Below are positions 42,098 through 51,756 of a stretch of 64,000 nt of DNA, piece after piece. A program made the position numbers and the translations under genes. The DNA comes from Planktothrix agardhii NIES-204. Its GTDB lineage: Bacteria > Cyanobacteriota > Cyanobacteriia > Cyanobacteriales > Microcoleaceae. The stretch lies in assembly GCA_003609755.1 (NCBI GenBank), contig AP017992.1, positions 1 through 64,000 of the forward strand. Direction: 5' to 3'. The stretch's first letter is position 1, and each line of letters opens with the position of its first letter. The notes under the pieces are model-generated. The model did not search any database and had not been told where the DNA came from. It worked only from the letters and a program-made list of their open reading frames with translations.

Positions 42098-43666
42098 CTA
42101 CCGGGCTACATAGAATTTATTGTTAACCACAAAACCATCTAGCTTTTGTTGTTGGACATAGTAAACCAGATCGCTCATCTCGTTAATAAAACCCGTTCCC
42201 AAAAAGTTCAAGGAAGTGTTGCACATAACTCCAAATCCACTTAAGCCTTTGAATGCTATTAATAATTCATGTAGCTGGGGATTTTGTGAACTATTTACTG
42301 TTTGAACTCTTGCAGTATTATCCACATGAGTTACTGCCTTTAGCTGGTCTGTTTTGAGCTTCTGGAAATAAAGCATATAGGGACTAGGATCTGACCAATC
42401 AAAATGTTCTGATACGTCTTCCTCTAAACAAATTGGAGCAATGGGGCGATACCCTTCCCGTTTTTTAATCTGATTTAATCTAGCCTGCATTTCCTCTTGG
42501 AAGGGAGAAGCGAGCAGTGACCGATTTCCCAAAGCTCTTGGCCCAATTTCATATTTCCCTTGCACCCAAGCTATAATATTATCTTCATAAATGAATTTGG
42601 CAACTTGGTCATAATTTAAGTCGTAAACCTCAAACATACCATCACAATTGATATCTTCTATAAACTCTGTTCCCGCATAGACATCCCAGCTAATTTTGGC
42701 ATTACCCGAATAATAAAACTGGGCATCTATCGCTGTTCCAATAGCAGAACCACTGTCATTTGTACAGGGAGGAACAAAAACTTCTGGAAATAAACCACAA
42801 TTTTTCCATTGTGTATTCCAATCGCAATTTAATCCACACCCACCACTAATAAGTAGCGGTAGCTTTTCTGTCAAATTTTCTTTGGCAAACTGATAGAAAA
42901 TATCAAAAATCTGATCGGATATTTTGCCAGCTAGATTTTTAAATTGAGGGTGTTCTACGCCAATATTCAAGAAGGAAGACTGGGCGAAATCTTTGTCAGT
43001 GAGTTTCCAAATTTCACTAGGGTAATTCATGATGAGGTTGATGAACTTCATTTCTTCATCATTGGGTGTTAAATGATCGGAAAAAGCGGCTAAAGCCATC
43101 ATTTTTCCGGCAGCAGATAGATAACTTCCTCCTTGCCCAGTTCCTCCAGTAGAAGAGCTATCTGCTATGCAATATGGAAAACTATATCTAGAACCTGGCC
43201 CTTCCAAAACTTGACCCAGGGAAGTGATATTAACATCTTCATCAATTTTGTAAAAGTTGCCCAATACTCCCTCCCAAACCAGGGCATAACAAGGTCTTCC
43301 TTGCTCAAATGGAGACATCCCATAAGAACACATCAAATGGGAACGTTCATGAGAAGAAGAAAATCGTTTGATATCCTTGCCTAGAAAAGTTGAGTTTTCA
43401 GAAATAATGTTGTCTAAACCATCATAACCGCTATCACTTACGGTGGATATATTATCTAACGGCCCTACTCCTTTGTACCAACCACTTACTGCTACTACTT
43501 CAGGCAGTTCTTTGAGGTAAGACATCGCCTCGACAAAAAGATTGACGGTGACAGCAGAATATCTTCTGAAAGAATTTTTCTCTCCTTCCAAGGAAAACAT
43601 CAGTTGTCCTTCACTGAGATAAACAATGGTGCCATCATGACCAGGTTTTAAGGATAGAATCTTCAT
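42098..43666 (-). CDS. NodU/CmcH-type O-carbamoyltransferase
   Basis: This 522-residue carbamoyltransferase is of the family of NodU, TobZ and SxtI, which moves a carbamoyl group from carbamoyl phosphate via carbamoyl-AMP to a hydroxyl. The N-terminal ASKHA/Kae1-like domain opens with KILSLKPGHDGTIVYL and later has LISGGCGLNCDWN. The C-terminal YrdC-like part includes the diagnostic GPRALGNRSLLASP. The His of the metal site is expected near HERSH (about residue 106). Length is slightly short for the family (about 550-620). It predicts a carbamate ester on the cluster product. Confidence 0.88.
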   Translation of the reverse strand: MKILSLKPGHDGTIVYLSEGQLMFSLEGEKNSFRRYSAVTVNLFVEAMSYLKELPEVVAVSGWYKGVGPLDNISTVSDSGYDGLDNIISENSTFLGKDIKRFSSSHERSHLMCSYGMSPFEQGRPCYALVWEGVLGNFYKIDEDVNITSLGQVLEGPGSRYSFPYCIADSSSTGGTGQGGSYLSAAGKMMALAAFSDHLTPNDEEMKFINLIMNYPSEIWKLTDKDFAQSSFLNIGVEHPQFKNLAGKISDQIFDIFYQFAKENLTEKLPLLISGGCGLNCDWNTQWKNCGLFPEVFVPPCTNDSGSAIGTAIDAQFYYSGNAKISWDVYAGTEFIEDINCDGMFEVYDLNYDQVAKFIYEDNIIAWVQGKYEIGPRALGNRSLLASPFQEEMQARLNQIKKREGYRPIAPICLEEDVSEHFDWSDPSPYMLYFQKLKTDQLKAVTHVDNTARVQTVNSSQNPQLHELLIAFKGLSGFGVMCNTSLNFLGTGFINEMSDLVYYVQQQKLDGFVVNNKFYVAR

Positions 43667-43757
43667 GATCTTTGAATTAATTTGTAATCTATTCAGCCTG
43701 TGTTTTACAAAACTAGCAATGACTTGAAATCAACGATCTTGTACTTTTATTGTTACA

Positions 43758-44354
43758 CTATGAACTGCTATGAATGTAAATTACCCCTCTTTTTGCTCCT
43801 TCAGCTTGATTGTTATAATAGTAGGCATATTCATCACCGTAAATAGCCTCGATACTTGGCTTAATCCATTCAAATGTATAGTCTTGACCGTTATAAGAGT
43901 CGTATCCCAAGTCAGGACGATCGGGAATTTTCCAGTCATGGATAACAATAATTGGTTTTATTTCTGCTTCAGCGATCGCTTTTAGTTCATCGAGTAAAGG
44001 TGTCTCAATATGGGAATGGGCATCCAGGTAAAACAAAGTATTACCATGATCTCGCTTCAGCAAATTCCTTAAAAGTTCTGGACTACAGCCCTCCAGAATA
44101 GTAACATTAGTTGAATCTTTGAGATATTCTGTAGCTTCAGGAATATTTTCTGAATCTACTTCGATCGTATAGACCTGATTAGCAAGCTGGGCTAATTTTT
44201 GGGTTGTCCCTCCTAGAAAAGTTCCTGTTTCAATTATGGTGTTTATCTCAAATTTATGAACCAGTTTTTTGATTTCTTCTTCAATATAGGAATCCCCTTC
44301 AAAACCTGTCAGGTTACGACTTAGTTCTTCTTGAGTTCTGCGAGACTTTTTCAT
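43758..44354 (-). CDS. Class I SAM methyltransferase-like protein
   Basis: This 198-residue Rossmann-fold protein has INTIIETGTFLGGTTQKLA (motif I region, about 38-56), IEVDSENIPEA (motif II acidic) and LFYLDAHSHIETPLLDEL. This layout resembles cephalosporin-hydroxylase/O-methyltransferase-type small proteins of sugar and natural-product clusters, where LDAHSH carries likely metal-binding residues. It is predicted to methylate a hydroxyl of the product or its sugar. A ribosome-binding site (AGGAG) precedes ATG 44354. Confidence 0.75.
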   Translation of the reverse strand: MKKSRRTQEELSRNLTGFEGDSYIEEEIKKLVHKFEINTIIETGTFLGGTTQKLAQLANQVYTIEVDSENIPEATEYLKDSTNVTILEGCSPELLRNLLKRDHGNTLFYLDAHSHIETPLLDELKAIAEAEIKPIIVIHDWKIPDRPDLGYDSYNGQDYTFEWIKPSIEAIYGDEYAYYYNNQAEGAKRGVIYIHSSS

Positions 44355-44476
44355 GTTTTATATCTCCTTTTGGCAACACAATTGAGTTTGGTTAAAATTT
44401 AATTTACTCACAAATTAATTTCTTTCAATAGTATACACCTTTCTTGAAGTAAATCAACCAAATTTTGTGAATATCT

Positions 44477-45670
44477 CTAAATTTTGCTATTTATGTCATG
44501 TAATACCAGAAATAAGACTTTCTCTAGCTTTAAAGGATCGACCCATGTTTGCCAATCACTGCTAACATTTTCTCCAAAAATATGCCAATGTTTGTGTCCC
44601 ATAAAGCTAGAGATAATTCGAGATGAATGATGCCAGTATTCTTTGTTATAAATTTCAATAATGCTGGTTCCTGAATGGCAAAAAATTTGATTGTACATCC
44701 CTGCTCCATGTGGCCCAAGAATAATCTCCGCCTCGGAAAAAATCTTGATTTGTTCAGCTAAACTCATTTTTTCACAGTGTATAACCTCAAAGTTGTATTT
44801 TGTTAAAATCTGTAATATTTCCGCTTCATTAACTATTTTTCTCGAAGATTGAGAGCGGGAAACATAAATTCGTTTAGAGGCTAAACGGACATTTTCTTCA
44901 TCTATAAATGAGGAGAGCAATTTATTTCGCATCGCTAGAAAGTGCATTTTTTTAGGTCTAGCTGGGTTTTCTGCTGCACGACAGAGGATCAGGTTTTCTA
45001 CGATGATACTCTCCTCCTGAATTTGTATTGTTTGATTTTCTTGAATACCCAATAGCTTGAGAGAGTCAACAATATAAGGGGTTGAGCCATCAGGAATAAT
45101 AAATTTTAAATTCTTTTTAATACTGCTATCTAAAGATTCTATCAGAGCAAGTTTTGGCAGACAATCCATTAGCCAGTGAGCAAAGTTTAGGGTATGGCTC
45201 CAATAAGATAGGAGCGATATGTATGTTCCTGAAAGGATTTGACTATCGTTAAACTTGTCTTTTATTTGTCCGGCTTTTAAATTAATATTTATTTTTTGAC
45301 CCTCAATAGATTGGCGAAGGATTTCCAGGTCAGACGTAATCACTAATCCAGTTTTGTTTACAACTAAAGCACGAGGGATAGAACATCTAAAGCTTTCACC
45401 AATTTCATAATTTGTGACGCAGTGTAGATGATAAAAATTGTCTTCTCTACCCAATTTAGATCTTTCTTGAGGAGAGTATTGCAGAAGCTTTCCCCAGTCC
45501 TGAATCACATAGAGTAAGTCTTCTTCAATTGTGTTTGAAGGGTAATGAATTTGAATTTCTGCGGGACAAATAACCTCGAAATCCCATCCCTGCTTTTTGG
45601 CTAATTCTGCGAGATTGTTGTTAATAGTAAGTTCGGGTATTTCTTTAGAATGAGATAGGGAAGATGTCAT
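44477..45670 (-). CDS. Glycosyltransferase family 61 (DUF563)-type protein
   Basis: This protein is about 397 residues from ATG 45670. A longer frame to 45724 runs into heptamer repeats and is rejected. Motifs typical of GT61 are YWSHTLNFAHWLMDCLPKL near 160-178, KRIYVSRSQSSRKIVNEAEI and ILGPHGAGMYNQIFC near 335-350. The last is the GPHGAG loop of the family. It would add a pentose or hexose. It follows the short methyltransferase-like gene in the same operon direction. Confidence 0.85.
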   Translation of the reverse strand: MTSSLSHSKEIPELTINNNLAELAKKQGWDFEVICPAEIQIHYPSNTIEEDLLYVIQDWGKLLQYSPQERSKLGREDNFYHLHCVTNYEIGESFRCSIPRALVVNKTGLVITSDLEILRQSIEGQKININLKAGQIKDKFNDSQILSGTYISLLSYWSHTLNFAHWLMDCLPKLALIESLDSSIKKNLKFIIPDGSTPYIVDSLKLLGIQENQTIQIQEESIIVENLILCRAAENPARPKKMHFLAMRNKLLSSFIDEENVRLASKRIYVSRSQSSRKIVNEAEILQILTKYNFEVIHCEKMSLAEQIKIFSEAEIILGPHGAGMYNQIFCHSGTSIIEIYNKEYWHHSSRIISSFMGHKHWHIFGENVSSDWQTWVDPLKLEKVLFLVLHDINSKI

Positions 45671-45690
45671 AAGTTTTTTACCTTTATAGC

Positions 45691-45710
45691 AGGGAACAGG
45701 GAACAGGGAG
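45691..45710. repeat. Short heptamer repeat (GGGAACA)
   Basis: AGGGAACAGGGAACAGGGAG is a run of the GGGAACA heptamer, a short tandem repeat common between genes of filamentous cyanobacteria. Its presence upstream of ATG 45670 supports that start. Confidence 0.7.
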
Positions 45711-45796
45711 GAAAAGACAGACACATTTTGTCAGAAATAAAATTATACATTTAATTAATTCCCAGATTCAACAGCAGCACACAATCTCAAATTTGA

Positions 45797-47602
45797 TTAG
45801 GACGATCGCTCTATTTTTAACTCATATACATTCCATAGCCTCCAACTCAATCCAGAGAAACGTATATTTTTAATATCATTGCGGATAGCAGAAAAAGAAA
45901 GGGGATTGACCAAGTGAATAAAAGGTAGATATTCCTGTGCTAAAACTTGAGCTTGCGCGTAGATTTTCCGGCGTTTGTCCTCATTTAATTCTTGACTCCC
46001 TTGAATATAAAGATCGCTAATTTTCTGTTCCCAATCCTGAACGATTCGTCCCTTTAAAGGAACACCATAAAAAGTGTTTTGATTGAAAGTATGAAGAATA
46101 CCATTAACTGACCAAATATTGCGAGTGCTATCAGGCTCGATATTGCCCCCAATAAAGTATAGGATATGTGCATCCCAATCCAGAGTTTTTGAGAGCTTAG
46201 TCATTAAAGTATTAAAAGCCAGTAGTTGAAAATCAACGGTGATTCCGATATTTGCCAGATCTCTGATGATTTGAACAGCGATCTGGGTTCTAATACTGTT
46301 ATCGCTGCTAGTAATCAAATTGAAGCGAACAAGATTACCATCAGCATCTTCTAGTTTACCTTGGCTATTGTATTTGAAGCCTGCTTGCAAAAGTAGTTTT
46401 TTTGCTCGATTAGGATCATAATTGTAAACAGGCAATCCTTCTTTTGGCGAGATATAATACGGACTTTGCTTGTAGATTGGGGAGTCGTGGGGTGTACCCA
46501 ATCCTTGAAAGATATTGTTAATCATGGTAGTTCGATCAATAGATAATGCGATCGCTTGGCGAAATTCCAGAGTATTAAACCAGCGAGATTTGATCGGATC
46601 TACGACTGGTTTTCCCTTGCGGGTAGCCTGATTCAAATTAAATGTAATAAAATGGGTAACTGCTGCTGGCCCTCCATTATAAACGGTAAAATTTCCTCGT
46701 TTTTCTTCCCGCTTCATCAAAGCAAAAAAGTCAGGCGTAATGTTTACCATATCTAATCCACCCGCTCGAAATTGCATCAAAGCGTTATCGGTCGATCCTA
46801 CAATTGGAATCACAATCCTTTCAATATAAGGTTGAGTTTTACCTTGATTATCTTTGCGCCAATAGTAGGGATTTCGCTCCAGAATAATACGTTCCCCAGG
46901 TTGAAAACTTAAAAGCCTATAGGGCCCATTGGTGATAATTTTTTCTAACGGGGTATCCGTTCCCCAAATTGATAAAAATTGTGTTTTTTTCTTTCCATTA
47001 GTAATATTTACAGTATCTTTCAAAGCGTGTTTTGGTAAAAGATTAACGTCTCCGACATATCGCAGGAAGGGAGCAAAGGGTTCTGGAGTAATGAATTCTA
47101 CCTGATAGTCGTTAACTTTTCGTACTTTTGGGAATTGACCTTTTTGACCAATCCGCAAAATATCCCGTACATTGTTGGGAATATTTTTATTAAAGTAAAT
47201 TTCGTTGAAACTAAAGACCACATCATCTGCTGTGAGTGGTTCTCCATCTGACCATTTTACATCGGGTCGTAGAGTAAAAATGAGGCGTTGTCGATCATCG
47301 GAAATCTGCCAAGATTCTGCTATCCCTGGTTCTAGTTCTCCCGTTTCACCATTCTGGGTAATCATTCCTTCATAGATTAACCCTAGTACCGCGTGAGGGT
47401 CAAGGCTAGTTACAGGGTTAAAGGTTTCTGGATCGTTTCGTTCACTACTGACAAGACGGGGAATCTGAGCCTCGGAGGTGGTAAACAAAGTAGAGTTGCA
47501 GCCTTGAATGGCAATCATTATTACCATTATCCCAAGCAGTAATTTTCGCCATCCGATCCATTGCCATTGTTGCCAGATTCTTTCCACTTGACTTAGATAC
47601 AT
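45797..47602 (-). CDS. Periplasmic peptide-binding lipoprotein (SBP_bac_5)
   Basis: This is a solute-binding protein of the oligopeptide/dipeptide ABC family, about 601 residues. I place the start at ATG 47602, 17 bp after the preceding stop, because it yields a proper lipoprotein signal: WRKLLLGIMVIMIAIQGC with the lipobox Cys. The mature protein has the family hallmarks ERNDPETFNPVTSLDPHA and GLIYEGMITQN, WQISDDRQRLIFTLRPDVKW and DGEPLTADDVVFSFNEIY. No permease genes accompany it. Such proteins in biosynthetic clusters sometimes deliver precursors or act in self-resistance or recycling. The role here is not evident. Confidence 0.88.
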   Translation of the reverse strand: MYLSQVERIWQQWQWIGWRKLLLGIMVIMIAIQGCNSTLFTTSEAQIPRLVSSERNDPETFNPVTSLDPHAVLGLIYEGMITQNGETGELEPGIAESWQISDDRQRLIFTLRPDVKWSDGEPLTADDVVFSFNEIYFNKNIPNNVRDILRIGQKGQFPKVRKVNDYQVEFITPEPFAPFLRYVGDVNLLPKHALKDTVNITNGKKKTQFLSIWGTDTPLEKIITNGPYRLLSFQPGERIILERNPYYWRKDNQGKTQPYIERIVIPIVGSTDNALMQFRAGGLDMVNITPDFFALMKREEKRGNFTVYNGGPAAVTHFITFNLNQATRKGKPVVDPIKSRWFNTLEFRQAIALSIDRTTMINNIFQGLGTPHDSPIYKQSPYYISPKEGLPVYNYDPNRAKKLLLQAGFKYNSQGKLEDADGNLVRFNLITSSDNSIRTQIAVQIIRDLANIGITVDFQLLAFNTLMTKLSKTLDWDAHILYFIGGNIEPDSTRNIWSVNGILHTFNQNTFYGVPLKGRIVQDWEQKISDLYIQGSQELNEDKRRKIYAQAQVLAQEYLPFIHLVNPLSFSAIRNDIKNIRFSGLSWRLWNVYELKIERSS

Positions 47603-47618
47603 TCGAGTTGTGTGAATA

Positions 47619-48896
47619 TTAGATGATTGCCAGTAACTCAGCGATCGCTTGATGAGTTGGATTAAGTTGCAGTGCTTGTTGCAGAGCAATTTTTGAGGAT
47701 TGTAGCTGATTTTGGTGAATTTTAGCTCCCAACTGCACGGCTTTTTGGTAATAAGTAATTGCTCGATCAAGTTTACCTATCCGTAACAGTGCTTCACCGA
47801 TTAAGCAGTGAGTTTCAGGCACAAACGGAGCCATTTGTAAGGCTATTTCCAGATATTTAAGTGCTGGATCAACCTGATTTTCTTGTAACAATACCTTCCC
47901 CAGACTTAAGTAAGAATCAAAAAGTTGTGCCGTCAATCCAATCACTCCCTGAACAGGTTGTAATGATTTGTCTAAAAACATACTTGCTGAAGCAAAAAAG
48001 TCTTGCAACGCAGGCGGTAATATTACCTGAGTTTTTGGTTTTTGCTTTTCAAGTATCTCCTTTAGTTTGGTGTAGGAATAACCTAGATCTGTAAGCAAAT
48101 CTTTTCCTATAAATTCTAGGTAATTATTAGCAGATTGCCAGATAATCGGGTTTTGTAAATTTTCTTGCCAGCGATCGCAATTTTGATTCATCGGTTTGTT
48201 TTCCTGATCAATCAGAGAGCGATCGCCAAATTGCCATTTTTCTGAGTTATAATCCCCATAACTAATAATTTCTGCATCAAAAGGAACATTGAGAAAATTG
48301 CAAACTCTTTCGATTTCTATTTCAGGATTAACCAGCAATTTTTCATACTGCAAAACTAAACTTTTGTTTTGTAAGTCAATTAAACCTTGTGCAATCAGGC
48401 TCGGTGCTTTCAGCAAATCGCCATGATAGTATTGAGTTCTCCACCAATTATCCTGAATAAAAGTGTTAAAGATAGAGCAAAGAATCGCTAAGGGATTTCT
48501 AAGCAACAGAATATACTTAGCTTCGGGAAAAGTTCGGTATAATTCCGGGAGAATGTAATAGTATCTTGGAGTTTTATCTAAGAAATATCTCTTACCCGAA
48601 GTTTGCAGCAACCCTTGATATAAAGGCAAATTCATTTGTCGGACTGCTTGAAAATAAGCATCTTCACCTTCTGGGTGCAAATTCAAGAAGTTATCCAGTG
48701 CTCTCTGACTATTCTGGATACTATATTCAGCTTGGTATCCATCCCTACGCATTGCATAAAGGGGATGTAACATAATCCAAGGTTCAGATACAGTATAAAT
48801 TTCTCGATGAGTTCCCAAAATTCGCTGAGTCAAGGTAGAACCAGCACGGGGTTGAGAAATTAGGAATATTAAGTTACTTTGGCAAAAAGCAGTCAT
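47619..48896 (-). CDS. Sulfotransferase with C-terminal TPR repeats
   Basis: This 425-residue protein begins with a PAPS-dependent sulfotransferase domain (about 1-270): LIFLISQPRAGSTLTQRIL is the 5'-phosphosulfate-binding loop and KYILLLRNPLAILCSIF the 3'-phosphate-binding motif. The C-terminal third holds at least two TPR-like units (LFDSYLSLGKVLLQENQVDP and CLIGEALLRIGKLDRAITYY). The fusion suggests docking onto another protein. It would sulfate a hydroxyl of the cluster product, and a second sulfotransferase lies at 54767. Confidence 0.87.
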   Translation of the reverse strand: MTAFCQSNLIFLISQPRAGSTLTQRILGTHREIYTVSEPWIMLHPLYAMRRDGYQAEYSIQNSQRALDNFLNLHPEGEDAYFQAVRQMNLPLYQGLLQTSGKRYFLDKTPRYYYILPELYRTFPEAKYILLLRNPLAILCSIFNTFIQDNWWRTQYYHGDLLKAPSLIAQGLIDLQNKSLVLQYEKLLVNPEIEIERVCNFLNVPFDAEIISYGDYNSEKWQFGDRSLIDQENKPMNQNCDRWQENLQNPIIWQSANNYLEFIGKDLLTDLGYSYTKLKEILEKQKPKTQVILPPALQDFFASASMFLDKSLQPVQGVIGLTAQLFDSYLSLGKVLLQENQVDPALKYLEIALQMAPFVPETHCLIGEALLRIGKLDRAITYYQKAVQLGAKIHQNQLQSSKIALQQALQLNPTHQAIAELLAII

Positions 48897-48929
48897 TGAA
48901 AAAACCTGAAAGTTTTTCTAGTTATTAAC

Positions 48930-49892
48930 TCAATCTATAATCTGATTCAACTTATTATAGGTAGATGAATCTCCCTTAATTGCTTTACTTGTTGTACCAT
49001 TGATGCCGATCGCTAAATCACCGACAAGAGTTACTCGCTGAACACGACGCGGTTGACTACCAAAATCATTGATTCCATAATGTTGCGTGAATTGATTATC
49101 CCAGAAAGCAATATCGCCTTCTTGCCAACGCCAGCGCACAGTGTTTTCAGGACGAGTAATATAAGATTGAAATAATTGCAAAATCTCCCCAGATTCATTC
49201 ACAGACAAATCTTTAAACTGACGCACAAAAGCACCCAGAAGCAAACCTCGTTCGCCAGATTCTGGATGAATGCAAACAACTGGATGTAGGGTTTGATATT
49301 CAGTTGAAATAAACACTTTTTCAAATTCTTGTCGGTTCTCAGATTTACTCACAGTTGCAACTGGATAATCAGTGTAGGTATTGCTATGAACAGCCCAAAG
49401 CTGATCGGCTAAAATACGCAATGGTGCAGGCAAATCTTGATAAGCTGTCACAGTGTTAGCCCACATTGTATCTCCCCCAACTGGAGGAATTTCAACGGCT
49501 CGTAAAATTGAAGCATAAGGAGGGCGATCAATAAATGTTACATCACTATGCCACTGATTAGTACGATTTTCTATGCGTCCGTAATCAAAATCAAAAATTT
49601 CTGGGTAGCCTGGGAGAGAAGGGATAATTGGGTGTGCATTAGTGAGATTTCCAAATCGTTGAGCGAAAGCAATTTGCTCACTCCCATCAAGGTGTTGTTG
49701 GCGAAAGAAAATTACTTTGTGCTTGATTAATGCTTGGCGAATTTCCTGAACTGTTTCATCGGTGAGAGTCTGCTTTAGAGAAAGTCCGACAATTTCCGCC
49801 CCAATACGTCCAGCAAGGGGATTAATATCAAAGTTTTGATATCCTTCTGTTTCTAACTGTGTAGTTGTTTGACTTTGAGTTGTTTTGTTCAT
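48930..49892 (-). CDS. TauD/TfdA-family Fe(II)/2-oxoglutarate dioxygenase
   Basis: This 320-residue dioxygenase has iron ligands in QWHSDVTF (His115, Asp117) and FTQHYGIN (His271), and Arg for 2-oxoglutarate near PRRVQR. The N-terminal NPLAGRIGAEIVGLSL and FRQQ segments are standard for TauD-type enzymes, which hydroxylate next to sulfonate, carboxylate or similar polar groups. ATG 49892 follows GGAG at good spacing. The TTG three bases earlier was rejected. Confidence 0.9.
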   Translation of the reverse strand: MNKTTQSQTTTQLETEGYQNFDINPLAGRIGAEIVGLSLKQTLTDETVQEIRQALIKHKVIFFRQQHLDGSEQIAFAQRFGNLTNAHPIIPSLPGYPEIFDFDYGRIENRTNQWHSDVTFIDRPPYASILRAVEIPPVGGDTMWANTVTAYQDLPAPLRILADQLWAVHSNTYTDYPVATVSKSENRQEFEKVFISTEYQTLHPVVCIHPESGERGLLLGAFVRQFKDLSVNESGEILQLFQSYITRPENTVRWRWQEGDIAFWDNQFTQHYGINDFGSQPRRVQRVTLVGDLAIGINGTTSKAIKGDSSTYNKLNQIID

Positions 49893-49914
49893 CAATAATA
49901 ACTCCTATTTTCAG

Positions 49915-50547
49915 CTAATCCTGACGCCAATAAAGTTCTTCACAATATTGGATGTATTCGTTTCTCTGAATGTTACCAAATGAAAACCAAGCAATGTAAC
50001 CGCGTAGTTCTTCACAGGGCAAACTTTTAATATCTTTAATGTACAAAACTTCTTGGGATTCCCAATTCAAAATATTAGTTGCCAGCAAACCATAAAATGC
50101 TTCTTCCCACGAATTAGCAGTTACCTCAGATTTATGGTGCGTGATCTTTGTATTCATTGATGAACTACCAGGACTGGCCCTTGCCAAAGCATGAATAATA
50201 TCCATTGTCTGAGTTCGATATAAATCATCTGCTTTCACCCCATTGGGATTAGTTTTATTGCGTAAACACCACTCCTTAATAATTAAAATGGAAAGTCGAT
50301 CGGACAACATACCAATTGAATTAAGTCCCACCCCTAAATTAGTCTCCATTTTACACCAATTACACTGGGGACGATTGAGATTTTTGTAGTTTGCGATTGT
50401 GCTAGATTTCAAATTAGCCAACTTAGCGGAAAAATCCGGTATAAACTCCTGTAAAGGAATGATATCCGATGGTAATTTTACAACATCTAAAAGCTGATAG
50501 CTTTCATCTGTTAATCTTTGGAAATACGCTACTAGCTGTTGTTTCAT
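49915..50547 (-). CDS. Unknown protein, 210 residues, translationally coupled to a methyltransferase
   Basis: The ATG at 50547 overlaps the stop of the preceding methyltransferase gene as ATGA, so it is preferred over a TTG 48 bases upstream. It is a helical protein with a Cys/Trp motif (PQCNWCKMETNLGVGLNSIG) and a conserved-looking IGMLSDRLSILIIKEWCL helix near 105-122. Neither gives me a family. Analogous DRLxIL helices occur in proteins near sugar-modifying methyltransferases, but this is weak. Coupling implies it acts with the TylF-like enzyme, perhaps as a partner subunit. Confidence 0.65.
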   Translation of the reverse strand: MKQQLVAYFQRLTDESYQLLDVVKLPSDIIPLQEFIPDFSAKLANLKSSTIANYKNLNRPQCNWCKMETNLGVGLNSIGMLSDRLSILIIKEWCLRNKTNPNGVKADDLYRTQTMDIIHALARASPGSSSMNTKITHHKSEVTANSWEEAFYGLLATNILNWESQEVLYIKDIKSLPCEELRGYIAWFSFGNIQRNEYIQYCEELYWRQD

Positions 50548-51305
50548 GTATAATCTTTTAGGGTAGGAGACTTGATGACGTAAGCTGTTGGGCAAGGATA
50601 ATGTAAAGCTTGAATTTGAATGTTCTTATCTTCAAAAAATCGATCGGCTCCCTGTGCTTCTGACCATTGATGATAAGCATATTCATCAAATACTACAATC
50701 CCACCAATAGATACTCGATCCCAAAATGCACTTAAGGCGTTATAAGTCGGATTTTGTAAATCTAAATCCAGATATAAGCAAGATATCTTGAAGCCCGGTC
50801 TTTTCGCTACAAACTCTTGAGCAACTTGGGAAATATCCCCTTGAATCAGATCGTAGCTACTTTGATCAAATCCAGCATTAGCAATTAGATCGTGAACGAA
50901 TCTTTCTGCTCCTTCTTCATGCTGATAACCTCTCACCTCAAATAAACCTTTCATAGAAGCTTTGTCTTGTCCCGATAAAGAATTTAATAAAGCTTCTGTG
51001 TCAAAATAGTCAAATCCGATCACCTTTTTTAAAGCATTAGGCGATAGAATTTTTTTCAGCTTTAACCATGTTAACATCCCACTTCCTCGATAAACTCCAG
51101 CCTCCACAATGTCACCTGGTACATTAATAATTTTCTCAAAAATTAAGGTTCTTGCAACTAGCTTTGCCAGGATCTTAGTATCTTCACTAAAAATAAATTT
51201 TTCAAAAGCATCATAAATTTCACTTTGCTTTTTTGTCCTTGTTTCTAAAGTAATTGAGCTATCGAAGTTTGATGGCTGTTCTATCTGATTTTCAGTATTA
51301 TTCAT
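50544..51305 (-). CDS. TylF/MycF-type O-methyltransferase
   Basis: This 253-residue methyltransferase is of the macrocin-O-methyltransferase family. Motifs include PGDIVEAGVYRGSGMLTWLK (motif I, about 59-78), IGFDYFDTEALLNSLSG and SCLYLDLDLQNPTYNALSAF with GGIVVFDEYAYHQW. The paired Asp residues there bind the catalytic magnesium in TylF/MycF. These enzymes methylate sugar or cyclic polyol hydroxyls after glycosylation. Together with the glycosyltransferases it predicts a methylated sugar. Confidence 0.9.
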   Translation of the reverse strand: MNNTENQIEQPSNFDSSITLETRTKKQSEIYDAFEKFIFSEDTKILAKLVARTLIFEKIINVPGDIVEAGVYRGSGMLTWLKLKKILSPNALKKVIGFDYFDTEALLNSLSGQDKASMKGLFEVRGYQHEEGAERFVHDLIANAGFDQSSYDLIQGDISQVAQEFVAKRPGFKISCLYLDLDLQNPTYNALSAFWDRVSIGGIVVFDEYAYHQWSEAQGADRFFEDKNIQIQALHYPCPTAYVIKSPTLKDYT

Positions 51306-51381
51306 AAAATATTTACCTAATTTTTAGGACAATAAACTGTAACGAATTGCGCTGAATAGCTAAACTGAATCTGTGCTAATT

Positions 51382-51756
51382 TTAGAGGTCTGGATTCTCG
51401 ATCGCTCTCACACAACCTAACCCCACATCTCTCCCCAAGTTTACAGCATAGCTGGTCACAAGACCTGAAGGTTTTCTGTCATTAATACAAATTCGTTCTC
51501 CTGTAGGTAAACCAAAAATTGCTACATTATGGCGCAGTCCTTGACTATTTAAAAAGGAGAGCGTAGCTTTACACATCTCCTCTGTCCGCGCACTGAGTAA
51601 GATAATAAAATCTTCCTGAGAAATTTGTTGCCAAAATTCTTTTACTCCTGGTAGTAATAGCTCGCCATTCTCTTTATAACCGTTATGTTTAAGGATAACA
51701 CCATCAATATCAATTAACCAAGTTTTAGGCAAGCAACTTAATACTAATTCTGTCAT
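51382..51756 (-). CDS. HAD-superfamily phosphatase
   Basis: This 124-residue minimal HAD hydrolase has WLIDIDGVIL (motif I, nucleophile Asp and DxD), IILLSARTEE (motif II), and GERICINDRKPSG in place of motifs III/IV. It lacks a large cap, like KdsC- or GmhB-type phosphatases acting on sugar phosphates. ATG 51756 overlaps the preceding stop as ATGA, so it is coupled to the nucleotidyltransferase-kinase gene. The pairing suggests making or trimming an activated sugar or polyol phosphate. Confidence 0.8.
   Translation of the reverse strand: MTELVLSCLPKTWLIDIDGVILKHNGYKENGELLLPGVKEFWQQISQEDFIILLSARTEEMCKATLSFLNSQGLRHNVAIFGLPTGERICINDRKPSGLVTSYAVNLGRDVGLGCVRAIENPDL

Noticed and set aside
49915-50547. 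DUF4254 assignment for the 210-residue protein
   Set aside because: Only a short helix with DRLSIL resembles such families. The expected conserved residues are not present in order.
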